This document shows, in pieces, positions 1 to 10,785 of a stretch of DNA of 64,000 bases. The translations under genes and the position numbers were made by a program. The notes beneath the pieces are model-generated. The model saw only the letters and a program-made list of their open reading frames with translations. It did no database searches and was not told where the DNA came from. The stretch is from Williamsia sterculiae (GTDB lineage: Bacteria; Actinomycetota; Actinomycetes; Mycobacteriales; Mycobacteriaceae): NCBI RefSeq assembly GCF_900156495.1, contig NZ_FTNT01000004.1, forward strand, positions 124,001 to 188,000. Direction: 5' to 3'. Position 1 is the first letter of the stretch. The number at the start of each line of letters is the position of its first letter.

Positions 1-1611
<1,611 letters not shown>

Positions 1612-1622
1612 GCGGCACGGGT

Positions 1623-2054
1623 TCAAGTACTCTCGTCGAACCCCTGCGCCGCGAGCCAGTTTCGGGCTCGTGCGCCCGACGCACGCGACAGCCACGCGTC
1701 CTGAATGATCTCGGTCAGTTCCCGTAGGGACAACTCACCGACCCGAGAGGCCCGGAGCAGCACGGACAGGTGTCCGTCGAAGTGCGGCGTGGTGAAGAAC
1801 GGCAGGTCGTCGTCCTGGATCAGCGCCTGTTTGTCCGCCTCCGACGGCGTCCAGAACACGACCACGTCCGGGTATCGCTCACCGGTGTCCGGATCGACGG
1901 CGTCGGGTCGTGGGTTGCGGAAGAAGACGAACGAGCGACCGCCGACCTGGAAGACGGGCTTGCCCTGCGACCCGGGTAACTCGGTGACGTGCGGCATGGA
2001 CATCGCGATGTCGCGGATGTCCGCGACGCGGGCCTGACGCGATCGGTGCCCCAT
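1623..2054 (-). CDS. MmcQ/YjbR-like (DUF-fold) small protein
   Basis: About 143 residues resembling the MmcQ/YjbR family of small alpha/beta DNA-binding-fold proteins of unclear role. Seen: N-terminal helix VADIRDIAMSMPHV, then GKPVFQVGGRSFVFFRN, a charged DPDTGERYPDVVVF segment and a C-terminal HFDGHLSVLLR-x-ELTEIIQDAWLSRA helix region typical of the family. The frame stays open upstream to 2249, but the ATG at 2054 leaves only about ten residues before the conserved helix and was chosen; no strong Shine-Dalgarno precedes it. It converges on pknG with an 11-base gap. The function cannot be named from sequence. Confidence 0.8.
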   Translation of the reverse strand: MGHRSRQARVADIRDIAMSMPHVTELPGSQGKPVFQVGGRSFVFFRNPRPDAVDPDTGERYPDVVVFWTPSEADKQALIQDDDLPFFTTPHFDGHLSVLLRASRVGELSLRELTEIIQDAWLSRASGARARNWLAAQGFDEST

Positions 2055-2189
2055 GCACGGAGGGTAGTCCGTCAGGTCGGTGGGGTCTTGCAGATCCAGT
2101 CGCGGAACGCAGACAGTTGGATCCGGCTTTCCGGCCACGATGTGCCGCACAATGAGGACGGATCGAGGACCGATCGTCAGAGGGGTTGT

Positions 2190-2660
2190 ATGAAACGCAT
2201 CGCAGTCCTGAGCCGCGGCGCTGCGGGAAAGTCGACTCTGGCCGTACAACTCGCGGGGCTACTCGATGTGCCACTCATCGAGCTCGACGCGCTGTTCTGG
2301 CAACCAGGTCCGACACCAACTCCGCCCGAGGCCTGGCAGCGCACTCACCAGCGACTGATCGCACACGAACACTGGATAATCGACGGCGACCTCGGCGATC
2401 ACGATCGCCAACTCGCCCTCCGGCTTGCTCGCGCAGACACCATCATCATCCTCGACTTTCCACTCCGGATCTGCGTGCCACGCGCCCTGTACCGGTCCCG
2501 CGAAACCTGGGACTTCTGGCGCTGGCTTGTCCGCTATCGACGTGACAGTCTTCCCCGCATCACCGCGGCCGCACATCGAAACACCCGGGCACGCACCTAC
2601 ACGCTCAGGACTCCCTCCGAGGTGGATGCGCTCCTCGCCGACCTCCGCAAGGGACCGTGA
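2190..2660 (+). CDS. Small P-loop nucleoside/nucleotide kinase-like protein
   Basis: 156-residue P-loop NTPase with Walker A GAAGKST at residues 10-16, then a DxLFWQPG segment as in the adenylate-kinase-like or 'DNA topology modulation protein' (FlaR-like) group. IIILDFPLRICVPRAL matches a Walker B/lid region, and basic YRSRETWDFWRW follows. The start at 2190 is supported by a purine-rich AGAGGGG 4 bases or so upstream and puts the P-loop at the N-terminus; the open frame to the left (to 1989) overlaps the divergent YjbR-like gene. The substrate is unknown. It stands between two unrelated genes and shows no operon partner. Confidence 0.8.
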   Translation: MKRIAVLSRGAAGKSTLAVQLAGLLDVPLIELDALFWQPGPTPTPPEAWQRTHQRLIAHEHWIIDGDLGDHDRQLALRLARADTIIILDFPLRICVPRALYRSRETWDFWRWLVRYRRDSLPRITAAAHRNTRARTYTLRTPSEVDALLADLRKGP

Positions 2661-2802
2661 CCAGTCCACACGGACCTCTGAGCCGTATGTGAGTTCTTGG
2701 CGGGAACCGGGCGGGCCGATGGGGGTTTGGACCGCTCTGGGTCCCGCCTGCCTTCCGCTGCGGGCCGGACGCAACGGCAGAGAGATTGTCGTACCCCGTC
2801 TC

Positions 2803-2816
2803 TACAATCGAACCTA
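2803..2816 (+). promoter_or_regulatory. -10 box of a probable leaderless gene
   Basis: TACAAT at 2803-2808 ends 7 bases before the ATG at 2816, so transcription would start at or next to the start codon. No good -35 hexamer is visible, which is common in actinobacteria. Confidence 0.5.
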
Positions 2817-4306
2817 TGATCGAGAGTCGTTGGGCGGGTGAGTCACCGGCAGCATTCGGGCTGCTCGGCGACGTCGATGGGGTCCCGGTCAACGATCTGC
2901 TCACCGAGCTGGCACACGCCACCGCGGGGCAGTCGTTCCTGGAATGGCAGCGGTATCGGCTTGCCGCCGAACTGCATACCCAACTGGTCGGTGAGGAGGT
3001 GCTCACCGACTACCGGATGATCGACTCGACCGCGTTGTGTGCCACCCGTATCGCGACGGTGTTGTCGATCGCGCAGGTGTCCGCCGAAGGCTTGCTGGCG
3101 CGGGCGGTCGCACTACGTGACCGACTGCCGCAGGTGTTGCTGTGCCTGCGCGACGGGGCAGTCGCCCCACAACACATCCGCACCATCGTGTCCCGCACCG
3201 ACCTGATCACCGACGAGACCATCGCGGCCATGGTGGATGCGGCAATCGCCGAGTGTTTGCGACGCAGGGGTTCGTGGTCGACGAACCGGTTACGCGACAT
3301 GGTCGACCGGATCGTGTACACCCACGACCCCGACGGGGTGCGTGAACGCCGGCAGGTCGCCAAGGACGCCCGCGCGTTCTGGACCGAGAACGACGCCGAC
3401 GGCATGGGTGTGGTGGGGGCGTCGATGACTGCGGAGAACACCCTGTTGTTGGCGCAGCGGGTGCACGCCGCCGCCGACCACGTGTGTGCCAACGATCCGC
3501 GCACGAAGGCAGCGCGGCGGTCGGACGCGCTGGTCGCATTGACCACCGGTGTGCCGTGGGAATGTTTGTGTGGGGACCCGGACTGCGCCGCAGCCCAGGG
3601 TTGGGATGCCACCCCGACCGGGCCGGGCACCTCGGTGGTGATCCACGTCGTCGCCGACACCACCACCACCCACCTCAAGCACGGCGGAAAGCCGGGGTTC
3701 ATGCCCGGGTATGGCGTCATCTCCGCCGAGCACATCCGCGACCTCGCGCTGCGACCGGATGCGATCGTCCGGCGACTGACCGGTGGATCAGCAACCCAAC
3801 CCGGCGACCCGTACCGCCCGTCTGCGGCGCTGGCCCGGTTCCTGTGGATGCGCGACCAGTACTGTGTGTGGCCCGGATGTGACCAACCGGCGATGCGCTG
3901 CGACGCCGACCACGTCACCGAATACGACCACGACAACCCCGACCAGGGTGGTCAAACCAAACCCGAGGACATGAACTTCAAGTGCCCGTTTCACCACGGG
4001 GTGAAGACATTCACCGAATTCCTCGACGACCAAACCATTGACGACCATGGCCGCCCGGAGGTCACCATCACCACCCCGGAAGGGCTCACCGTCGACGGAC
4101 CCGCCCACACCGGCTACGACCTACACCCCCAGCTCGGCGACATCGAGTTCACCGCCCCACCGAACGGTCCCCCACCACCCACACCGCACCAACCCACCAG
4201 ACGCCGCCCCCGCCTGGCAGACAAACACGCCCGCCGCCACCACGAACGGGAACGCAACCGCCGAACGAGGAAGGACGATGACGAATCCGACCCACCACCG
4301 TTCTAA
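2816..4306 (+). CDS. 13E12 REP / DUF222 family HNH endonuclease-like protein
   Basis: 496 residues. The N-terminal three-quarters is the alpha-helical DUF222 region of the '13E12 repeat' family, which occurs in many copies in mycobacteria and relatives. The C-terminal part carries an HNH nuclease motif: CVWPGCDQP, then CDADHVTEYDHD, then CPFHHGVKTF, giving paired Cys for zinc and the central DH. The last 30 residues are a basic, Arg-rich tail. The start at 2816 follows a TACAAT box by 7 bases, arguing for leaderless translation there rather than at 2786. These genes are thought to be repeat or mobile-like elements, so this copy may have been inserted between pknG and ackA (inference). Confidence 0.88.
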   Translation: MIESRWAGESPAAFGLLGDVDGVPVNDLLTELAHATAGQSFLEWQRYRLAAELHTQLVGEEVLTDYRMIDSTALCATRIATVLSIAQVSAEGLLARAVALRDRLPQVLLCLRDGAVAPQHIRTIVSRTDLITDETIAAMVDAAIAECLRRRGSWSTNRLRDMVDRIVYTHDPDGVRERRQVAKDARAFWTENDADGMGVVGASMTAENTLLLAQRVHAAADHVCANDPRTKAARRSDALVALTTGVPWECLCGDPDCAAAQGWDATPTGPGTSVVIHVVADTTTTHLKHGGKPGFMPGYGVISAEHIRDLALRPDAIVRRLTGGSATQPGDPYRPSAALARFLWMRDQYCVWPGCDQPAMRCDADHVTEYDHDNPDQGGQTKPEDMNFKCPFHHGVKTFTEFLDDQTIDDHGRPEVTITTPEGLTVDGPAHTGYDLHPQLGDIEFTAPPNGPPPPTPHQPTRRRPRLADKHARRHHERERNRRTRKDDDESDPPPF

Positions 4307-4376
4307 GAGGTGCTTGTCGGTACTGAACTGCATGTCGCTCGATCACAGACGACGAGCGCAGCTCCGCACCCGGCGC

Positions 4377-5588
4377 CTACTGTCCCTCCACCACCTCGAA
4401 AGCCTGACGAGCAATGGCCAGTTCTTCGTTGGTCGGCACCACCAGCACCGTGACCTGCGAGTCATCGGTGGATATCGTGCGCGCTTCTTTGCTGCGCAAT
4501 GTATTTCGTTCCGCATCGATGTGGATGCCGAATCGGGACAACCCGTCCAGGGCATCCGCCCGCACCGTCGGAGAGTTCTCACCCACACCGGCGGTGAAGG
4601 TGATCGCATCCACCTCGCCCAGTCCGATGAGGTACGCACCGATGTAGCTGCGCAGCCGATGGATGTACACGTCGTAGGCCAACCGGGCGTTGTCGTCCCC
4701 GTCGGAGATCAGCCGGTCGATCGTGCGGAAGTCGTTCTCGCCACACAACCCTCGTAGACCCGAGTTGCGGTTTAGCAATGTGTCCACCTCTGCGGCGTCG
4801 AATCCGCCGACCCGTTGCAGATACGTGAGCACCCCGGGGTCGATGTCACCGCTACGGGTACCCATCACCAACCCCTCCATCGGGGTCATCCCCATGCTGG
4901 TGTCGATGGGCTTACCGCCACGGATCGCCGACGCCGACGCACCGTTACCCAGATGCAGCACGATCTGGTTCACCGATGTCGCGTCGCGACCCAGGTACTC
5001 CGTCACCCGCTCGCTCACATACTGATGGCTGGTTCCGTGAAATCCATAGCGCCGGATGGAGTACTGCTGCGCCACCTCACGGTCGATCGCATATGTCGAC
5101 GCCGCCGCCGGCAGATCGTGGAAGAAGGCAGTGTCGAACACCGCCACCGACGGCACGTCGGGCAGCAGCTTTCGCATCGCCACGATGCCCGCCAGGTTGA
5201 CCGGATTGTGCAGGGGCGCCAGGTCGGAGATGCGCTCGATCTCGTCGACCACCCCGTCGTCCACCAATGTCGGCCGGTAGAAATCCTTCCCGCCGTGTAC
5301 CAACCGGTGCCCCACGGCGGCCAGACCGGCGCCCCCGAGGTCGATCCCGGTCTCCCGGAACAACGACAGCGCGGTCTCCAACGCCGCATGCTGATCGGCC
5401 AACGCACCATGGAACTCCGCGGTCTCGTCCCCCGCCGTGTGCGTCGCGCCGGCATCGTCGTCACCGATTCGCTCGACGATCCCGCTGGCCAGCACCGCGG
5501 CACTGTGCGGCTCGAGGAGTTGGTACTTCAGTGACGACGATCCCGCGTTGAGGACCAGGACCGCACCGCGGACGTCGGGTGCGCTCAT
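4377..5588 (-). CDS. ackA: Acetate kinase
   Basis: 403 residues, full length for AckA. Converts acetyl-phosphate plus ADP to acetate plus ATP in the cytoplasm. Seen: phosphate-1 motif VLVLNAGSSSLKYQ at the N-terminus, GFHGTSHQYVSERV, LHLGNGASASAI and the adenosine loop GMTPMEGLVMGTRSGDIDPG. Its ATG overlaps the stop of pta by four bases (ATGA), so the two are translationally coupled in a pta-ackA operon, the usual acetate overflow/uptake pair. Downstream it converges on the HNH gene. Confidence 0.97.
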   Translation of the reverse strand: MSAPDVRGAVLVLNAGSSSLKYQLLEPHSAAVLASGIVERIGDDDAGATHTAGDETAEFHGALADQHAALETALSLFRETGIDLGGAGLAAVGHRLVHGGKDFYRPTLVDDGVVDEIERISDLAPLHNPVNLAGIVAMRKLLPDVPSVAVFDTAFFHDLPAAASTYAIDREVAQQYSIRRYGFHGTSHQYVSERVTEYLGRDATSVNQIVLHLGNGASASAIRGGKPIDTSMGMTPMEGLVMGTRSGDIDPGVLTYLQRVGGFDAAEVDTLLNRNSGLRGLCGENDFRTIDRLISDGDDNARLAYDVYIHRLRSYIGAYLIGLGEVDAITFTAGVGENSPTVRADALDGLSRFGIHIDAERNTLRSKEARTISTDDSQVTVLVVPTNEELAIARQAFEVVEGQ

Positions 5589-7672
5589 TCTTCGATCTCC
5601 TGAGCTTGGATCGCCGTGATGGCAACGGTGTTCACGATGTCGGAGATCAGCGCTCCACGTGACAGGTCGTTGATCGGTTTGCGCAGGCCCTGCAGCACCG
5701 GCCCGATGGCAACCGCGTTCGCGCTGCGCTGCACCGCCTTGTACGTGTTGTTGCCGGTGTTCAGATCCGGGAACACCAACACGGTGGCCCGACCGGCGAC
5801 CTCCGAGTCGGGCATCTTGGTCGACGCCACGGACGGCTCCACCGCCGCGTCGTACTGGATCGGCCCCTCCACCGACACTTCGGGCGCCCGCTCGCGCACC
5901 AACCCCGTGGCCTCACGCACCTTGTCGACGTCGGCGCCGCTGCCGGACTCACCGGTGGAGTACGACAGCAACGCAACCCGCGCCTCGATGCCGAACTGCT
6001 CGGCGGTGGTGGCCGACGAGATGGCGATGTCGGCAAGTTGCTCCGCGCTGGGGTCCGGCACGATCGCACAGTCGCCGTAGGCGAGCACCTTGTCGGCCAG
6101 ACACATGAAGAACACACTCGAGACCGTCGACACCCCGGGCACCGTCTTGATGATCTCGAAGGCCGGGCGAATGGTGTGCGCCGTGGTGTGCGCGGCCCCG
6201 GAGACCATGCCGTCGGCCAGTCCGTCGGCGACCATCATGGTGCCGAAATACGACACGTCGCGCATGATCTGCTGAGCCCGGTCCTTGGTCACGCCCTTGT
6301 GCTTGCGCAACTCCACGTATTCGTCGACGAAGCGGTCGAACAGATCCGAACCGGCAGGGTCGATGACCTCGGCATCGGACAGGTCGACACCCAGTTCTTC
6401 CGCTCTGCTCGAGACCGTGTCGCGATCACCGAGGATGACCAGGTCCGCGACCTTGCGGTGCAACAGCCGGCCGGCTGCCCGCAGGATCCGGTCATCGTCG
6501 CCCTCGGGGAGGACGATGCGTTTGCGATCACCCTTCGCCCGCGCGATGAGCTCGTACTCGAACATCTGCGGTGTCACGACCTCCGGCACCGACAACTGCA
6601 GACTCGACAACAACGACGACGAGTCGACATGCTCCTCCATCAAGGTGAGCGCGGTGTCGATCTTGCGCACCGACGAGACCCCCACCCGACCGCGAGCGTG
6701 CGCCGCCGCCCGGGCGGTCTCGTAGGTGCCCTGCTCGCAGCAGATGATCGGCAACGACGGTTTCAGACCGGCAACCAGTTGCGAGATCATCGGATGCGGG
6801 CGCAGACCACCGTTGAGGATGATGCCGCTCAGCTTGGGAAACCCCTGCGCCGCATTCGCGGTCACCAGGGCCAGGAGCACGTCCGACCGGTCCGCGGGGG
6901 CGATCACCGCGACTCCCTCGGTCAGGCGTTCGAGAATGTGTTCGGCGGTCATCCCACCCACCAACACGTGCAACGCCTCGCGCGACAAGAGTTCCGGATC
7001 ACCGGAGTACAGCTCACCGTCGAGCTCGTCGAGCAACTCCCGCATCGTCGGCGCGATGAGCAAGGGGTCTTCCGGCAAGGTCCAGGCGGGCAGGTCCGTC
7101 GACTCCAGCGCCTCGCGCACCGCGTCGAGCTCGTCGGGTGCGCACCGGTTCGCGATCAGGGCCACCGCGTGGGCGTGGGCATTGCGCACCTCCACCAGAC
7201 ACAACTCGGCCAGCGCCTTGACTTCGGCGGGTGTGCGGTCGGCGGCCTTCAGAGCCAGCAACATCGGGGTGCCGAGATTCGCAGCGATCCGGGCGTTGAA
7301 GCTGAGCTCCGACGGACTCGCCACGTCGGTGTAGTCCGAGCCGATGACCAGCACCGAATCGCACCGCTGCTGTACCGCGTGGAACCGGTCGACGATCTCG
7401 GCCAGGGTCGCCTCAGGATCGTTGTGCACCTCCTCGTAGGTGACCCCGATGCAGTCCTCGTAGCGCAGATCGGTGGAGTCGTGCTCGATGAGCAACTCCA
7501 GGATGTAATCGCGCTCACCGTCGGACGTACGGGCGATCGGGCGGAACACCCCGACCCGGCCACCGGTGGCAGTCAACAGATGCAGCACACCGAGTGCGAT
7601 GGTGGACTTCCCGGTGTCCCCCTCCGGGGACGCGATAAAGATGCTGCTCGACGTTGCGGTGTCTGCCCCCAT
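5585..7672 (-). CDS. pta: Phosphate acetyltransferase, long three-domain form
   Basis: 695 residues. Interconverts acetyl-CoA and acetyl-phosphate. Domains in order: an N-terminal P-loop BioD/DRTGG-type region with PEGDTGKSTIALGVL near residues 17-31; a middle DRTGG domain (LLALVTANAAQGFPKLSGIILNGG area); and the C-terminal catalytic PTA/PTB domain from about residue 370, starting with KGDRKRIVLPEGDDDRIL and including SGAAHTTAHTIRPAF. It is the first gene of the pta-ackA pair. About 150 bases separate its start from the upstream glycosyltransferase gene, and that gap holds a terminator hairpin, so pta has its own promoter. In M. tuberculosis pta follows fgd1 directly; here fgd1 lies 5 kb upstream on the same strand. 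Confidence 0.97.
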   Translation of the reverse strand: MGADTATSSSIFIASPEGDTGKSTIALGVLHLLTATGGRVGVFRPIARTSDGERDYILELLIEHDSTDLRYEDCIGVTYEEVHNDPEATLAEIVDRFHAVQQRCDSVLVIGSDYTDVASPSELSFNARIAANLGTPMLLALKAADRTPAEVKALAELCLVEVRNAHAHAVALIANRCAPDELDAVREALESTDLPAWTLPEDPLLIAPTMRELLDELDGELYSGDPELLSREALHVLVGGMTAEHILERLTEGVAVIAPADRSDVLLALVTANAAQGFPKLSGIILNGGLRPHPMISQLVAGLKPSLPIICCEQGTYETARAAAHARGRVGVSSVRKIDTALTLMEEHVDSSSLLSSLQLSVPEVVTPQMFEYELIARAKGDRKRIVLPEGDDDRILRAAGRLLHRKVADLVILGDRDTVSSRAEELGVDLSDAEVIDPAGSDLFDRFVDEYVELRKHKGVTKDRAQQIMRDVSYFGTMMVADGLADGMVSGAAHTTAHTIRPAFEIIKTVPGVSTVSSVFFMCLADKVLAYGDCAIVPDPSAEQLADIAISSATTAEQFGIEARVALLSYSTGESGSGADVDKVREATGLVRERAPEVSVEGPIQYDAAVEPSVASTKMPDSEVAGRATVLVFPDLNTGNNTYKAVQRSANAVAIGPVLQGLRKPINDLSRGALISDIVNTVAITAIQAQEIEE

Positions 7673-7756
7673 GGGCGTCAGCCTAGCCAGGTCGGCGGTA
7701 AACAGTGAAGGGTGACTCGGATCGGTCGGGACAGTTCCCGCTGACCTCTCACGACG

Positions 7757-7796
7757 AACCGGCCCGCCCCGACGCGATGGTCGGGACAGGCCGGTT
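7757..7796 (-). terminator. Stem-loop behind the GT39 gene
   Basis: 17-base arms at 7757-7773 and 7780-7796 pair with two wobble or mismatch positions around a 6-base loop (AACCGGCC... against ...GGCCGGTT). It sits 25 bases past the stop of the minus-strand glycosyltransferase gene and before pta. No T-run follows, as is usual in actinobacteria. Confidence 0.7.
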
Positions 7797-7820
7797 GCCG
7801 TCAGGCGTGCGGGAGTGGGA

Positions 7821-9893
7821 TCAGATCAGCTTGTATACCGTGGTCCCACCGACCGTGGTGGCCGTGTAGTGCTGGCTCACCCAGGTCGCGATCTCCGAGT
7901 TGCCGCCGCCGGGGCCGCCACCCTGTCCACCGCCGATGTAGTAGGCGATCTTGCCCTCCTTCACGTACTGGATGAACTGAGCCAGCGTCGGAGCGGGGTC
8001 GTTGCTCCAGCCACCGATGGCCATCACGGCCTTTCCGGTCGAGATCTCGTAACCGGCCGCGGACTGCGAGCCGCTGGTCGCGGCCGCCCAGGTGGTGGTG
8101 GTCGACTTGAGCAGCGCGGTCAGTTCCGAATTGGACTGACTGCCGCCCATGCCTCCGCCGCCACCCATGCCGCCCGAGGGACGCTGTCCCGACGTCGCGG
8201 TCCCCGACTTGGCCGTGCCCGAGCCGTTCTGGCCGGATCCGTTCTGACCCTGACCGTTCTGTGAGGTGTTCGAGCCGCTCTGACTCTGTCCGGGCGGGGT
8301 CCCGCCGCCCTGGCCACCGCCCATACCGCCACCGGGTCCACCCATGCCGCCGCTCGACGACGAGGTCTGTACCGCAGTGGGGATGGAACCGCTGTGCGCG
8401 GTGTTCGCGGTAGCGACACCGAAAGCCGCGGTGCCACCGAATCCGGCCAGCGCGCCCACCAGAACGGCCGCGGCGACCAGCTTGCGCAGCCGCAGCACAC
8501 TGCCGGCCAGCACACCGAGCACCGCGATTCCCGCGGCTGCACCGATCAACCAGCGGCACCAGACCGGACCGAAGTCGTTGCGGTTCAGCAGCACGATCGA
8601 CCACCATGCGGCCAGTCCGATCAGGGCGCCCAACGCGATCCGGCCGTCCCAGTGGTCACGCCGACGCCAGGCGAAGGCTCCGCCCAGGCCGACCATCATC
8701 GCGATCGCCGGGGCCAGCGCCACCGTGTAGTACGGGTGGATGGTGCCGCTCATGTAACTGAAGACCAGCCCGGTGACGACCAGCCAGCCACCCCAGGCGA
8801 CGACACCGGCGGCCTCACGCCGGGTGACCCCGTTGTCGAACGTCGACCACAGGAAGCTGCGGAACATGAGGTAGAGCGCGAAGGCGAGCGCGAAAAGCGC
8901 GACCGGCAGCAGCCAGGAGATCTCGTTGCCCATCTCGGAGCTGAACAGCCGGGACAGTCCGGTGGATCCGCCGAAGGAGCTACCGGCCTGACCGCCGCCG
9001 CCCATGCCACCGCCGCCCTGACCGGAGATCCGGCCGACGCCGTTGTAACCAAGGACGAGGTCCATGAACGTGTTGTCGGTGGAACCGCCGATGTAGGGGC
9101 GTGCCGATGCGGGAACCAGCATGGTGACCACCACGAACCACCCCGCCGACGCGATCAACGCGGCCGTGGCCATCAGCAGGTGGGCGATGCGCTTGACCCA
9201 GCCGTTGTTGGCGAACACCAGGTAGGCGAGGCCGAAGGCCGGCAGCACCAGCAGACCCTGCAGCATCTTGGTCAGGAAGGCGAAACCGAGCGCCACTCCG
9301 ACCAGCGCGAGCCACCGACCGGAATTGGTCGCAACGGCACGCGCCAGGGCATATCCGCCGACGACCATGAGCAGCACGAGGAGCGCATCCGGGTTGTTGA
9401 ACCGGAACATCAGGGCCGCGGCGGGGGTGAAGGCCAACACCGCACCGGCGATCAGCCCGGCGACCGTACCCTGCCGGGGGTCGGCGATGATGCGGCGCAT
9501 GGTGGCGTAGACCAGGGCGACCGCTGCCACGCCCATCAACGCCTGCGGCACCAGCACTGCCCAGCTGTTCATCCCGAAGATGCGGACCGACAGACCGGTG
9601 ACCCACAGCGAGGCAGGTGGCTTGTCGACGGTGATGAAACTCGACGAGTCCAGCGCGCCGAAGAACCATGCCTTCCAGCTCTGCGCACCTGCCTGCGCGG
9701 CCGCCGCATAGAAGGTGTTGGCGTATCCGCTGGCCGACAGCTTCCACAGATACAGCACGGCCGTGACGATCAGCAGTCCGCCGAGTGCGAACGGACTCCA
9801 GGGCACCGCCCTGTGCCGGCGACGGTGCCGCGACGGCGGTGGTTGGTTGTCAGGAGACTGGGCCCGGGGCCGCTCCAGGACTGCGGTCATCAT
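7821..9893 (-). CDS. ArnT-like / GT39 family membrane glycosyltransferase
   Basis: 690 residues. A polytopic membrane enzyme of the PMT/ArnT (GT39) type, which moves sugars from polyprenyl-phosphate donors to extracytoplasmic acceptors. Seen: a first membrane segment near residue 35, then the periplasmic loop with conserved acidic residues (SSSFITVDKPPASLW), and about a dozen hydrophobic helices to residue 500. Between about residues 505 and 590 there is a Gly/Met/Ser/Gln-rich low-complexity stretch with repeated GGMGG and NGQGQNGSGQNGSG, followed by a folded C-terminal domain ending TTVYKLI. A second short GGGGMGGGGQ stretch is at about residue 300. The acceptor is unknown. A TetR gene lies immediately upstream on the same strand. 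ATG codons at 9893 and 9890 are both possible. Confidence 0.87.
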   Translation of the reverse strand: MMTAVLERPRAQSPDNQPPPSRHRRRHRAVPWSPFALGGLLIVTAVLYLWKLSASGYANTFYAAAAQAGAQSWKAWFFGALDSSSFITVDKPPASLWVTGLSVRIFGMNSWAVLVPQALMGVAAVALVYATMRRIIADPRQGTVAGLIAGAVLAFTPAAALMFRFNNPDALLVLLMVVGGYALARAVATNSGRWLALVGVALGFAFLTKMLQGLLVLPAFGLAYLVFANNGWVKRIAHLLMATAALIASAGWFVVVTMLVPASARPYIGGSTDNTFMDLVLGYNGVGRISGQGGGGMGGGGQAGSSFGGSTGLSRLFSSEMGNEISWLLPVALFALAFALYLMFRSFLWSTFDNGVTRREAAGVVAWGGWLVVTGLVFSYMSGTIHPYYTVALAPAIAMMVGLGGAFAWRRRDHWDGRIALGALIGLAAWWSIVLLNRNDFGPVWCRWLIGAAAGIAVLGVLAGSVLRLRKLVAAAVLVGALAGFGGTAAFGVATANTAHSGSIPTAVQTSSSSGGMGGPGGGMGGGQGGGTPPGQSQSGSNTSQNGQGQNGSGQNGSGTAKSGTATSGQRPSGGMGGGGGMGGSQSNSELTALLKSTTTTWAAATSGSQSAAGYEISTGKAVMAIGGWSNDPAPTLAQFIQYVKEGKIAYYIGGGQGGGPGGGNSEIATWVSQHYTATTVGGTTVYKLI

Positions 9894-9996
9894 TCCTCCT
9901 CAGGATGTCGATGTACCCACTCTGGAAGAGGGCGCTCCGCCCACCCTGGGTCCGCGCTGGGAGAAAGCTGTGAGCGTCGCCGCCGATCTGATCCAC

Positions 9997-10548
9997 TCAG
10001 CCGATGGTCGCGCGGACCACCGCGTCCGCGAGCTGTTCGTCGGTCATCGCGGTGTTGGGGATCAGCATGAAGGTGTAGATGATGCGCACCATGAGTTCGG
10101 CGGCCGACCGCGGATCGGGGATCGCGACCTCTGCGAATGCCGGGTCCATGGTCGGCATGCAGACGTCGATGATGCGGTCGACGACGGTGCTGCGCGACTC
10201 CGAGTCGGGGCCGGAGACCAGGGCGGCGGCGATTTCCTCGGGTTCGTTGCGCAGTACGTACTGCAGGGCCTGATGCTCGCGGATGTAGGCGAGCACGTTG
10301 ACGACCTGGTTGCGGACCTTGTCCTCGGGCGTCACCTTCTCGGCCGCCCAGCCACCGAGGTGGACGCTGAGCACCGCGACCTCACGGTCGACGATGGCGG
10401 CGACCAGAGCGTCACGACCACCGAACATCCGGTAGGCGGTGGCGCGCCCCACCCCCGCGTGCCGCGCGACGGACGTCAGGCTCAGCGCGCGGGCACCGAA
10501 TCGGGAGATGACCCCCACGCCGACGTCGACCAGGCGATCTCGTTCCAT
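9997..10548 (-). CDS. TetR-family transcriptional regulator
   Basis: 183 residues. N-terminal helix-turn-helix LTSVARHAGVGRATAYRMFGGRDALV at about residues 24-49 is the canonical TetR DNA-binding unit; the rest is a helical ligand-binding domain. It precedes the GT39 gene on the same strand with a 103-base gap, so the two may be co-transcribed or the regulator may act on that gene (inference). No convincing palindrome was picked out near it. The ligand is unknown. Confidence 0.88.
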   Translation of the reverse strand: MERDRLVDVGVGVISRFGARALSLTSVARHAGVGRATAYRMFGGRDALVAAIVDREVAVLSVHLGGWAAEKVTPEDKVRNQVVNVLAYIREHQALQYVLRNEPEEIAAALVSGPDSESRSTVVDRIIDVCMPTMDPAFAEVAIPDPRSAAELMVRIIYTFMLIPNTAMTDEQLADAVVRATIG

Positions 10549-10594
10549 TGCTCAGACGGTAAGCGACGGGCGGTCGTGGTGAGGCGGGACGCGA

Positions 10595-10708
10595 TCACTC
10601 GGAGGGGACGTCGTCGACGCGGGACAGCAAGAAGCCGCCGATCATGACCAGGGCCCAGGTGGCGGTGACGAAGCACTGCGTCACCACGAGAACCGGGAAG
10701 AACTGCAT
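10595..10708 (-). CDS. Possible 37-residue single-pass membrane peptide
   Basis: Short frame starting MQFFPVLVVTQ with one clear hydrophobic helix (about residues 3-28) and an acidic tail SRVDDVPSE. It lies in the 240-base gap between the EamA exporter and the TetR gene on the same strand. A start at 10777 would give 60 residues by adding a basic N-terminal part. A purine-rich AGAAAG lies 12-17 bases before the ATG at 10708, which is weak. No family is recognised. It could be a chance frame. Confidence 0.35.
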   Translation of the reverse strand: MQFFPVLVVTQCFVTATWALVMIGGFLLSRVDDVPSE

Positions 10709-10785
10709 GACGATGAACTGCTTTCTACGGGTACTGGCCGAGGAGTCGGCACTGACTCGCGGAACGACGCCCACCATAGGAAGCT

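Noticed and set aside
4307-4376. Bidirectional terminator between the HNH gene and ackA
   Set aside because: Only a short CGCTCG/CGAGCG pair with a loop of about 14 bases was found; too weak to call.
8394-10070. Long rightward frame opposite the GT39 gene
   Set aside because: It is antisense to a clear membrane glycosyltransferase, full of His/Arg/Gln-rich sequence with no domain, and arises from strong codon bias.
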